In this document: in pieces, positions 36,143-43,165 of the stretch | How positions within the stretch are numbered: the stretch's first letter is position 1 | How the letters are laid out: every line of letters starts with the position of its first letter | DNA from: Chryseobacterium taiwanense | GTDB lineage: Bacteria; Bacteroidota; Bacteroidia; Flavobacteriales; Weeksellaceae | Direction of reading: 5' to 3' | Assembly: GCF_000813825.1 (NCBI RefSeq) | Contig: NZ_JWTA01000009.1 | Span: 1 to 64,000 of the forward strand | DNA length: 64,000 bases | Translations under genes and position numbers: made by a program | The notes under the pieces: generated by a model | Seen by the model: only the letters and a program-made list of their open reading frames with translations | Database searches by the model: none | What the model was told of the DNA's origin: nothing

Positions 36143-37240
36143 CTATTGATCCTCAAATTCTTTAAACGGGATTTTTAGTTGAACAGAAACCAGTTTTTTA
36201 TCTTCCGTATTGAGATGGGAGAGTGATAAGCCTAATAATCGTACAGGCTTGTCGAATGGACGAAGCTCCCACAGCTTTTTTCCCGTATTGAAGTATTGTT
36301 CTGCCGAAGAAAAATATTCTTCTTTGGTAATACTTCTCGTAAAAAGTGAGAAATCTTTGTATTTGATTTTTAAAGTTAAAGTTCGCCCAAGGATATTATT
36401 TTTTTCTAACCTTGAATGAAGCTCCGTACTTAAACTTTCCAGTTTTTCATTAATTTGTTGCTCATCAAAAAGATCCTCAAAAAAAGTTCTTTCTACCGCG
36501 ACACTTTTTTGAATACGATGAGGTTTTACCTCTGAGTGATGAATTCCGCGAACAACATTGTAATAATAACCACCGGATTTACCGAACATTCTCGTTAAAT
36601 CTTCAATGGATCTTTTCTTTAAATCTTTTCCTTTAAAAATCCCTAAACTAAACATTTTATTGGCGGTAACTTTTCCCACACCATAAAATTTTTCGACAGG
36701 AAGCTCTTCTAAAAATGTTTCGATTTTATCAGGATGAATCGTTTTTTGTCCGTTTGGCTTGTTGATATCAGAAGCTACTTTAGCTAGAAATTTATTGATA
36801 GAAATTCCGGCAGAAGCAGTCAGTCCCGTTGCATCAAATATTTTCTGACGGATTTCTTTCGCAATCTGATTGGCCGATTCTATATCTTTTTTATTTTCGG
36901 TTACATCAAGATAAGCTTCATCTAAAGAAAGAGGTTCTACAAGATCGGTATATTCGTAAAATATTTCCCTGATCTTTCTTGAAATTTCTTTATAACGGGC
37001 AAAACGTGGCGGAACGAAAATGAGATGTGGGCATTTTTCTTTGGCTGTTTTACTGGGCATTGCAGAACGGACTCCATATTTTCTGGCTTCATAGCTGGCT
37101 GCAGAAACCACACCGCGATGTCCACCACCTACAGCAATCGGTTTTCCTCTCAGTGCAGGGTTATCATGCTGCTCTACAGAAGCATAAAATGCGTCCATAT
37201 CAACATGAATTATTTTGCGTATCGGAAAAGGAAAATCCAT
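36143..37240 (-). CDS. dinB: DNA polymerase IV
   Basis: 365-residue Y-family translesion polymerase. Catalytic motifs: HVDMDAFYASVE at the N-terminus and LSLDEAYLDV near residue 103, which together supply the metal-binding carboxylates. The thumb helix-hairpin-helix GVGKVTANKMFSLGI and the little-finger domain (about 240-345) follow. The C-terminus ends in LKIPFKEFEDQ, which may include a weak clamp-binding segment. It is upstream of the amylase gene on the same strand. Confidence 0.97.
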   Translation of the reverse strand: MDFPFPIRKIIHVDMDAFYASVEQHDNPALRGKPIAVGGGHRGVVSAASYEARKYGVRSAMPSKTAKEKCPHLIFVPPRFARYKEISRKIREIFYEYTDLVEPLSLDEAYLDVTENKKDIESANQIAKEIRQKIFDATGLTASAGISINKFLAKVASDINKPNGQKTIHPDKIETFLEELPVEKFYGVGKVTANKMFSLGIFKGKDLKKRSIEDLTRMFGKSGGYYYNVVRGIHHSEVKPHRIQKSVAVERTFFEDLFDEQQINEKLESLSTELHSRLEKNNILGRTLTLKIKYKDFSLFTRSITKEEYFSSAEQYFNTGKKLWELRPFDKPVRLLGLSLSHLNTEDKKLVSVQLKIPFKEFEDQ

Positions 37241-37274
37241 ATCACAAAGATATGGATTCCTGTTTTTTTATTGA

Positions 37275-37425
37275 TTTCTTTTGTCTTAAAACAAAAGAAA
37301 CAAAAATTCAAGACTTGGAAACTCCAACTAAAAATAAATTCTGTTCTCTAAAAATTCTAAACTCGCGCGAATTCAAGATTTGTTATTCGATTCTGAATTG
37401 GTCCCGCGCTCAAACAGAAGAATTT
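37275..37425. repeat. intergenic hairpin and probable dispersed non-coding element
   Basis: TTTCTTTTGT (37275-37284) and ACAAAAGAAA (37291-37300) form a 10-bp stem with loop CTTAAA. It is followed by ACAAAAATTCAAGACTTGG and a CGCGCGAATTC stretch. Similar KxK-rich strings are, from memory, common between genes in Flavobacteriia, but only one copy is present here, so the repeat status is not shown by this window. Confidence 0.4.
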
Positions 37426-37480
37426 TTTTAACGTTCACAGATTTTATTTTCTTAACGTCTCCATTTCCTATGTCGATTAT

Positions 37481-37996
37481 TTATTTTAATAGCTTATCAA
37501 TCGTAGTTTGAATTTCCGGATCTTCAGGAGAAATGGCGTAATACTTTGCAATAGCAGATTTTTGATCAATCACCATATATCTCGGAATCCAGTTGAGGTC
37601 AATATAATTATTGAAATCATTTTCCCAGCCGGAAGCAAACCAGTAATTTTCTTTGTCCTTCATTTCAAATCTTTCCAGACTTTTATTAAAACCTTCTTTT
37701 GAACGGTCTAATGAAAGGAATACAAAATCAATATTTTTATTGTTTTCTTCCAATTCTTTAGCTTTAGGAAGCGCTTTCAGACAGTCTCTGCACCAACCGG
37801 CCCAGAAATCAATCACGAGTATTTTTCCTTTATGCTGATCTAAAATTTGTTTAATGGTAATACTTTTCCCTTCTTCATTCTCCAGCTTCTGGTTTAATGC
37901 TTCTTTGGAAAAACCGGTTTTAAGTACTTTGGGTATTTCCTGAGAATAACCCAGCCCAAAAATACTTAATGCAAAAATTAATACTAATTTTCTCAT
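37481..37996 (-). CDS. TlpA-like thiol-disulfide oxidoreductase
   Basis: 171 residues, exported (signal peptide ending GYSQ). A thioredoxin fold follows with the active site WAGWCRDCLKALP (C-R-D-C near 68-71) and the cis-Pro in NWIPRYMVID. It is the short, single-domain TlpA/ResA type and should act in the periplasm on cysteines, for example in cytochrome maturation or redox stress. The partner is unknown. It is monocistronic. Confidence 0.9.
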   Translation of the reverse strand: MRKLVLIFALSIFGLGYSQEIPKVLKTGFSKEALNQKLENEEGKSITIKQILDQHKGKILVIDFWAGWCRDCLKALPKAKELEENNKNIDFVFLSLDRSKEGFNKSLERFEMKDKENYWFASGWENDFNNYIDLNWIPRYMVIDQKSAIAKYYAISPEDPEIQTTIDKLLK

Positions 37997-38089
37997 TGTT
38001 TCAATTTCATTTTATGCAAATCTAAACAATGAAATGCAATTTGAGATCGGTTTCTTATGAATTAGGAAAAATTTATAGATCGAGATTGT

Positions 38090-38905
38090 CTATTGGTGGT
38101 TTTTCACCAAACCTTTCACCAGAGTAATGACATTAGGCATGGCTTTATTAGCTGCATTTAAAACTTCTTCGTGAGAAACGGTGAAGGCAATATCCGGTCC
38201 TCCCAAATCGGTAATCACGGAAACGCAAAAAACATCCATATTCATATGTTTGGCAACAATCACTTCGGGGACAGTGCTCATTCCCACCATATCACCGCCG
38301 ATTGCTTTTATCATTCCGTATTCTGCAGGAGTTTCAAAAGTAGGACCCTGTAAAGCAACGTAGATTCCTTGATGAACTTTAATGTTGCTTTCTTTGGCAG
38401 ATTGTTCTGCAATGGCAATCATTTTTCTGTTGTAAGGTTCGCTCATATCAACAAAACGAGGTCCCAGTTCATCAATGTTTCTTCCACGAAGCGGATGCTC
38501 AGGCATCATATTGATGTGGTCTTTTAAAATGACAATATCAGCAATGTTATAATTAGGATTTACTCCACCACAAGCGTTAGAAAGAATTAAGTTTTGGATG
38601 CCTAATAAGTGAAAGACTCTCACCGGAAAAGTCACGGTTTCCATAGAATGCCCTTCATAGTAATGAAAACGGCCGCTCATCATTAATACTTTTTTGCCTT
38701 CCAGAATACCGTAGATAAGTTTTCCGCTGTGACCTACAACAGTGGTTTGCGGAAAATTAGGAATGTCTTTATATTCAAGAACATGGATCGCTTCCACTTC
38801 CTCCTGAAGTTTTCCCAATCCGGAACCTAAAACGATGGCAAAATCCGGAACTTCCTGAATGATGTTTTTAATAAACTTGGCAGTTTGCTTAATTTTTTCT
38901 AACAT
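38090..38905 (-). CDS. purine nucleoside phosphorylase (trimeric, inosine/guanosine type)
   Basis: 271 residues. The PNP I landmarks are present: IVLGSGLGKLQ near the N-terminus (phosphate site), GHSGKLIYG, SGRFHYYEGHSM, ILSNACGGVNP, ALQGPTFETPAEY and the base-binding STVPEVIVAKHMNM and VSVITDLGG. It splits purine nucleosides to base and ribose 1-phosphate in salvage. Its first 17 coding bases overlap the 3' end of lpxK, so the two are translationally coupled on the minus strand. Confidence 0.93.
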   Translation of the reverse strand: MLEKIKQTAKFIKNIIQEVPDFAIVLGSGLGKLQEEVEAIHVLEYKDIPNFPQTTVVGHSGKLIYGILEGKKVLMMSGRFHYYEGHSMETVTFPVRVFHLLGIQNLILSNACGGVNPNYNIADIVILKDHINMMPEHPLRGRNIDELGPRFVDMSEPYNRKMIAIAEQSAKESNIKVHQGIYVALQGPTFETPAEYGMIKAIGGDMVGMSTVPEVIVAKHMNMDVFCVSVITDLGGPDIAFTVSHEEVLNAANKAMPNVITLVKGLVKNHQ

Positions 38906-39914
38906 AATCTAAGATGATTTGATTGAATTCTTCCTTCTTATCAATGATCACATTAATAGGCCAGTAGTAAACAATATCTCTAAGATAGTCAAAAGTTTTA
39001 AGACGTACGTAATCTTTTTCTGTGGTTAAGATTAATTTATATTCACCTAGTTTTTTGTATTCGGCAATAATTTTTTTGATGTCATCATCCGTAAAGTTAT
39101 GATGATCTCTGAATTTTAAATGTTTTACCCTTTGTGAAAATTTGGCTAAGTGCTGCAACAAAGGTTTTGGATTGGCAATTCCTGTAATTAATAAAATATC
39201 ATAATAATTCAGGTTGTTGTCCGGAAGCATTTTTTCTTTTCCGTACACATTTTCGTCATAGCCAATCGATGAAAAGAATACTTTTTGGGTACGATCCGGT
39301 CGTATTCTCGAGATATAATATTGCTTGGTTTCTTCGGTAAGTTCATCAGGACATTTGCTGACCATAATGATATCCGCTCTTCTGGAACCGGCTCTGGATT
39401 CTCTCAAATCTCCGGCAGGAAGCAAATGATCTTTAAAATAAGGATCATTAAAATCGGTCATTAGAATATTGAAACCTGCTTTTATGGCTCTGTGCTGCAT
39501 GGCATCATCCAGTACAAGTACATCAAGATCCATATCTGCAATTACTTTCTTGGCTCCCGGAACTCTTTCTTCAGAAACGGCAATGACAAAACGGTTTTTG
39601 AAACGCTCAAATAACTGCATCGCTTCATCACCCACCATTTTATAATTGCTGTCGTAGTTCGTTACTTCATAGCCTTTTGTAACTCTTCCGTAACCACGGG
39701 AAAGCACTCCTGTTCTGTAGTGTTTTGATAAAAACTGGGCAAGATACATCACCATGGGTGACTTTCCGCTACCGCCCACAGAAAGATTCCCGACACAAAC
39801 AATCGGAGTTTTGAATTTTGTAGATTTAAAAATCCCTACATCATACATTGTGTTTCGGATACCCGTTACCAAATGATAACCGAGGGAAAAAGGATAAAGG
39901 TACCATCTTTTCAT
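38889..39914 (-). CDS. lpxK: tetraacyldisaccharide 4'-kinase (lipid A)
   Basis: 341 residues. It phosphorylates the 4' position of the lipid A disaccharide at the inner face of the cytoplasmic membrane. The N-terminal amphipathic segment (YLYPFSLGYHLVTGIRN) matches the membrane-docking helix; the Walker A is GNLSVGGSGKSP; VLSRGYGR and VLDDAMQHR (the DDxxQHR block) are typical of LpxK. It overlaps the purine nucleoside phosphorylase gene by 17 bases. Confidence 0.96.
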   Translation of the reverse strand: MKRWYLYPFSLGYHLVTGIRNTMYDVGIFKSTKFKTPIVCVGNLSVGGSGKSPMVMYLAQFLSKHYRTGVLSRGYGRVTKGYEVTNYDSNYKMVGDEAMQLFERFKNRFVIAVSEERVPGAKKVIADMDLDVLVLDDAMQHRAIKAGFNILMTDFNDPYFKDHLLPAGDLRESRAGSRRADIIMVSKCPDELTEETKQYYISRIRPDRTQKVFFSSIGYDENVYGKEKMLPDNNLNYYDILLITGIANPKPLLQHLAKFSQRVKHLKFRDHHNFTDDDIKKIIAEYKKLGEYKLILTTEKDYVRLKTFDYLRDIVYYWPINVIIDKKEEFNQIILDYVRKN

Positions 39915-39996
39915 ACGTATGCAAAAATAGGAATTTCAACATCATTTTGTCTCATATTCAGAACGAGTTTTCAATAAATATTTTATTAAATTAAAG

Positions 39997-40004
39997 TATT
40001 TTTG
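39997..40004 (+). promoter_or_regulatory. -7 box of truA
   Basis: TATTTTTG fits TAnnTTTG and lies 19 bases before the TTG start at 40023. Its position supports that start because no other codon between the box and the conserved N-terminus could serve. Confidence 0.55.
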
Positions 40005-40022
40005 TAAAATTAAACTATTACA

Positions 40023-40757
40023 TTGAGGTATTTTATTGAATTTTCCTACAACGGTAAAAATTATTTCGGTTATCAGATTCAGCCGAATGCGATTTCTGTG
40101 CAGGAAGAATTGGAAAAAGCACTTTCCACTATTTTAAGAGAGGAAATTAAAACTACAGGAGCAGGAAGAACAGATACCGGAGTTCATGCAAAGAAGATTT
40201 TCGCCCATTTTGATACTGAAAAAGTGTTGGATAATGAGCTTTCCCGCAGATTGAATAGTTTTTTGCCTGCTGATATTTCTATTAAAAGAATTTTTCAGGT
40301 GAAAGATGATTTTCATGCCAGATTTGATGCTACGTTCAGAACCTATGAATATTATATTTCATTAGAGAAAAATCCGTTTACGGAAGAACTGGCTTGGCAA
40401 CATTGGAGAAAACCTTTGGATATTAATAAGATGAATGAAGCCTGTAAAATTTTATTTGAATATGAAGATTTTACAAGCTTCGCAAAATTGCATACCGACA
40501 ACAAAACCAATCTTTGCAAGATGTACAAAGCAGAGTGGGAGCAAAATGGGAATGAACTGAAATTTACCGTGTCGGCAAATCGTTTTCTTAGAAATATGGT
40601 GAGAGCAATTGTCGGAACGATGGTTGAGATTGGTTCAGGGAAATTACAACCTGAAGATTTACGAAAAGTGATTGAAGATAAGCATCGTAATTCTGCAGGA
40701 ACTTCTGCACCCGCTCACGGATTGTATCTGGTGGATGTGGGCTATGAATTTGATTAA
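40023..40757 (+). CDS. truA: tRNA pseudouridine(38-40) synthase TruA, TTG start
   Basis: 244 residues. It isomerises uridines 38-40 in tRNA anticodon stems. The N-terminus RYFIEFSYNGKNYFGYQIQP is characteristic, and the catalytic Asp lies in GAGRTDTGVHA near residue 55; later blocks are RTYEYYI and FLRNMVRAIVGT. The start codon is TTG: the in-frame codon four positions upstream is a TAA stop (40011-40013), no ATG intervenes, and the protein would otherwise lose its conserved first strand. Confidence 0.95.
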   Translation: MRYFIEFSYNGKNYFGYQIQPNAISVQEELEKALSTILREEIKTTGAGRTDTGVHAKKIFAHFDTEKVLDNELSRRLNSFLPADISIKRIFQVKDDFHARFDATFRTYEYYISLEKNPFTEELAWQHWRKPLDINKMNEACKILFEYEDFTSFAKLHTDNKTNLCKMYKAEWEQNGNELKFTVSANRFLRNMVRAIVGTMVEIGSGKLQPEDLRKVIEDKHRNSAGTSAPAHGLYLVDVGYEFD

Positions 40758-40783
40758 CATTTACTTAAAAGTAAAACCGTATT

Positions 40784-40865
40784 TTTGTTATTCCTTAGAA
40801 ATCTAGGGAAATGTATTAAAGATTAAATTATAAAAGGTTTGCTAAGATTCCTACGGAATGACAAA
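40784..40865. repeat. 82-bp palindromic dispersed repeat, copy 3
   Basis: Left arm TTTGTTATTCCTTAGAAATC and right arm GATTCCTACGGAATGACAAA match copies 1 and 2 at the ends but not in the interior. It lies just downstream of truA. Confidence 0.75.
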
Positions 40866-40915
40866 CTAGATGATTATTTTTGAAGTCATATAAAAACTAA
40901 AAAACTAATAACATT

Positions 40916-41251
40916 ATGATGTCAATTTTTATTTTAATTGGAGCCTATAGGTATTATGCAGGACTCGCCGATAGATTCGGGAAAACAAAATGGCAGCTTG
41001 GAGTATTGGCAATTGCTATTTACTTAGGATTTCAAGTAGGATTTCTTTTTTGCTATGGATTTTATCAGGGAATTACCAATTCATATAATGAGAATGATTA
41101 TAGAGGTTTTTCTTTAATTAACATAATAAGCTGGTTGATTGCTATTGCAGCTGTTTATGGTGCTCATAGAATTTTAGAGAATAAATTCAAAAAAGAAATT
41201 CGTCAAAAGCCTTCTGTGGAAATAGAAGAAATTGGCAGAACAGAATTATAA
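40916..41251 (+). CDS. small membrane protein of unknown function
   Basis: 111 residues. Three hydrophobic stretches (about 2-15, 27-50 and 70-90) suggest a membrane protein with a charged cytoplasmic C-terminal tail ending EEIGRTEL. No family was recognised. Two ATGs (40916 and 40919) are possible starts. A terminator hairpin follows at 41259, so it is monocistronic. Confidence 0.65.
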   Translation: MMSIFILIGAYRYYAGLADRFGKTKWQLGVLAIAIYLGFQVGFLFCYGFYQGITNSYNENDYRGFSLINIISWLIAIAAVYGAHRILENKFKKEIRQKPSVEIEEIGRTEL

Positions 41252-41258
41252 TAGATAG

Positions 41259-41290
41259 TGGTGACTTGATGTTTCAAAGTCACCATTTTT
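41259..41290 (+). terminator. terminator after small membrane protein gene
   Basis: TGGTGACTT (41259-41267) pairs with AAGTCACCA (41277-41285), followed by TTTTT. Confidence 0.85.
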
Positions 41291-41314
41291 AATTGTATAT
41301 AAAAACTAACAACC

Positions 41315-41902
41315 ATGGACGAAATTGAAAGACTTGCTTTTGCTTTGAATCATTTTGCCGGACTTACCGAAGATGATTTTAAATTATCTGAAGATTTCTG
41401 GCTTCCCAAAGATTATAGGAAAGGGGACTTTTACAATCTTCACGGAACTGTCTGTACTTATTTAGGCTTTATTGTTGATGGTGTTTTCCGTTCTTATACC
41501 ATCGATGAAAAGACCGGGGAAGAAAAAAATGTTTTTTTATATTCTGCCAATGGTTTTGTGGTGTCTTTTAAAAGCTTTATTAATCAGATTCCGTGTGATT
41601 ATCATACTCAGGCTTTAACGGATGCTTCTATTATTTATATCCGATATACTGATTTACTTTCATTATACCAGAAATCGCATCGATGGGAGAAGTTTGGCAG
41701 GCTTCTGGCGCAGGAAGCGTTTAATGTTACCATGAGCCGTATTGAGGGGTTTATTTTAAAATCTCCTGAAGAGCGGTATTTAGATCTTATTAAACAACAT
41801 CCTGATATTTTCAACAATGTTCCGTTATATCATATTTCCTCGTATTTAGGAATACAGGGACCGTCTTTAAGCAGAATCCGAAAAAGAATTTCGGGCAAGT
41901 AA
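41315..41902 (+). CDS. Crp/Fnr-family transcriptional regulator (second)
   Basis: 195 residues. A cyclic-nucleotide-binding-like barrel spans about 25-115. The C-terminal helix-turn-helix has HISSYLGIQGPSLSRIRKRI. This recognition helix lacks the SRExxxR pattern of the regulator at 23840, so it should read a different site. An inverted repeat TTTTAACC-AA-GGTTAAAA lies five bases after its stop and before an alpha/beta hydrolase gene, the likely target. The ligand is unknown. Confidence 0.88.
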   Translation: MDEIERLAFALNHFAGLTEDDFKLSEDFWLPKDYRKGDFYNLHGTVCTYLGFIVDGVFRSYTIDEKTGEEKNVFLYSANGFVVSFKSFINQIPCDYHTQALTDASIIYIRYTDLLSLYQKSHRWEKFGRLLAQEAFNVTMSRIEGFILKSPEERYLDLIKQHPDIFNNVPLYHISSYLGIQGPSLSRIRKRISGK

Positions 41903-41906
41903 TACG

Positions 41907-41953
41907 ATTTTAACCAAGGTTAAAATTATCCTCATTTTATTCGCGGAACTTTG
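41907..41953 (+). promoter_or_regulatory. inverted-repeat operator and promoter before alpha/beta hydrolase
   Basis: ATTTTAACC (41907-41915) and GGTTAAAAT (41918-41926) are perfect inverted arms with a 2-base gap. GAACTTTG at 41946-41953 is one mismatch from TAnnTTTG. With a start near 41958 the dyad is centred near -42, the class II activator position, as for the other Crp-family site at 24542. Confidence 0.6.
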
Positions 41954-41987
41954 TCTCATAATTTAAAACCAATAAAAAATAAAAGTT

Positions 41988-42758
41988 ATGAAAACAAAAA
42001 CTATCGTATTGATTCATGGGTTATTTGTGAATAATACAAGCTGGAAAGAATGGAAAACTTATTTCGAAGGACAAGGGTATACTGTACATACTCCTGCCAA
42101 TCCGGGACATCAAGGTGATCCTAAAGAATTGAAAAAGAACTTTCCGGCAGATTTGAAAGATGTAGGATTTGATGATGTAGTAAATCATTTATCAAGATTT
42201 ATTGATACCCTTCCTGAAAAGCCGATTATTATAGGGCATTCATTCGGAGGATTGATGGTTCAGAAGCTGATCGATATGGGAAAAGCGGTTGCCGGAGTAA
42301 GTATCGATGGCGCTCCTCCCAAAAATGTGATGGCTCCTTTTTCTACCGTGAAAATAGTTTGGCCTGTGGTGAATTTTTTTAAAGGGAACACTGTGTTTAT
42401 GGGATCAAAAGAATGGTATCACAAAGCATTTTTCAATAATTATTCTAAAGAAGAAAGTGATAAATTATATGAAACGGTAGCAGCCCCAGAAAGCAGAAAA
42501 TTAGCCAGAGATCCGCTTTTCAAATCTTCTGCAAAATTAGATTTAAATAAACCTCACGAACCGCTATTGTTTATTGCAGGGGAAAGTGATCATATTTTTC
42601 CGGCAGATTTTTCAAAAAAGATTGCAGGAGCGTATAAAGATAAAAACAGCATCGTAGACTTTAAAGCATTTCCTGGAAGAAGTCACTTTATTGCAGGGGA
42701 GAAAAACTGGGAGGAAGTAGCAGGATATGTGCTAAACTGGTTGGGAAAAGTGAACTAA
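41988..42758 (+). CDS. alpha/beta hydrolase
   Basis: 256 residues, cytosolic. The fold is readable from VLIHGLFVNNTSWKEW (oxyanion region), the nucleophile elbow IIGHSFGGLM (GHSFG), and LLFIAGESDHIFP with the acid Asp; the His is in GRSHFIAGE near the end. It belongs to the general alpha/beta hydrolase group that includes esterases and dehalogenase-like enzymes; the substrate is unknown. Its promoter carries the Crp/Fnr-type dyad described at 41907. Confidence 0.88.
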   Translation: MKTKTIVLIHGLFVNNTSWKEWKTYFEGQGYTVHTPANPGHQGDPKELKKNFPADLKDVGFDDVVNHLSRFIDTLPEKPIIIGHSFGGLMVQKLIDMGKAVAGVSIDGAPPKNVMAPFSTVKIVWPVVNFFKGNTVFMGSKEWYHKAFFNNYSKEESDKLYETVAAPESRKLARDPLFKSSAKLDLNKPHEPLLFIAGESDHIFPADFSKKIAGAYKDKNSIVDFKAFPGRSHFIAGEKNWEEVAGYVLNWLGKVN

Positions 42759-42802
42759 CAAACGGCTGAAGAACAACAGATTCTTCTTCAATATGCCTCT
42801 AC

Positions 42803-43013
42803 AACACTTCAATGACGTCCTGAACTCCATTTTTGGGGTTCCTGACGTCATTTTTTTGGTCAGGAACCTGAAATTTGGCGTCCATCTACCCCGAAAATGG
42901 GGTGAATAACCCCAAAATTGGCGTTGACCAACCCCGTTTTTTAGGTCAATAACGTCAAATTTGACGTCACGAACCCCAAAAGAGCACTTCTGGACGTCAA
43001 AACCGGGAATGAT
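42803..43013. repeat. 21-bp tandem array of ten imperfect palindromic units
   Basis: Units start at 42803, 42823, 42844, 42865, 42887, 42908, 42930, 42951, 42972 and 42993, so the period is 20-22 and mostly 21 bases. The consensus is roughly AAC-S-Y-C, then four to six A/T, then G-G/A-S-G-T-Y and three linker bases. Many units are near-palindromes: ACCCC-N6-GGGGT at 42888 and ACGTCAAATTTGACGT at 42952. The 22-base units break any reading frame, so it is not one coding repeat. It fills most of the 407-base gap between the hydrolase and the ABC exporter. Confidence 0.75.
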
Positions 43014-43118
43014 TTTCTTGTTGAAAAGGTCATACCCCATCTATACCATAAATAGCACCGATCTGAATTTTTCATCAGGAATTCATGAACTTGTAAAGCT
43101 TGTCAATTTATAAAGTCT

Positions 43119-43126
43119 TATTTTTG
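43119..43126 (+). promoter_or_regulatory. -7 box of the ABC exporter gene
   Basis: TATTTTTG fits TAnnTTTG and is followed by GCAGAG, 40 bases before the ATG at 43166. The 21-bp array ends about 100 bases upstream. Confidence 0.6.
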
Positions 43127-43165
43127 CAGAGAATTTTATTTTAATTCTTTTCTTCAATTCGTACA

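Noticed and set aside
37275..37300. Intergenic hairpin as the dinB terminator
   Set aside because: dinB is on the minus strand and this hairpin lies upstream of its start, so it cannot end that transcript.
42803..43013. CRISPR array reading of the 21-bp repeats
   Set aside because: Units are contiguous with 3-4 base linkers and no 30-base spacers; no cas gene is near.
42732..43040. Minus-strand ORF over the 21-bp array
   Set aside because: It starts with a run of array units whose 22-base members shift the heptapeptide frame, has no recognisable domain, and both strands translate similarly because the units are palindromic.
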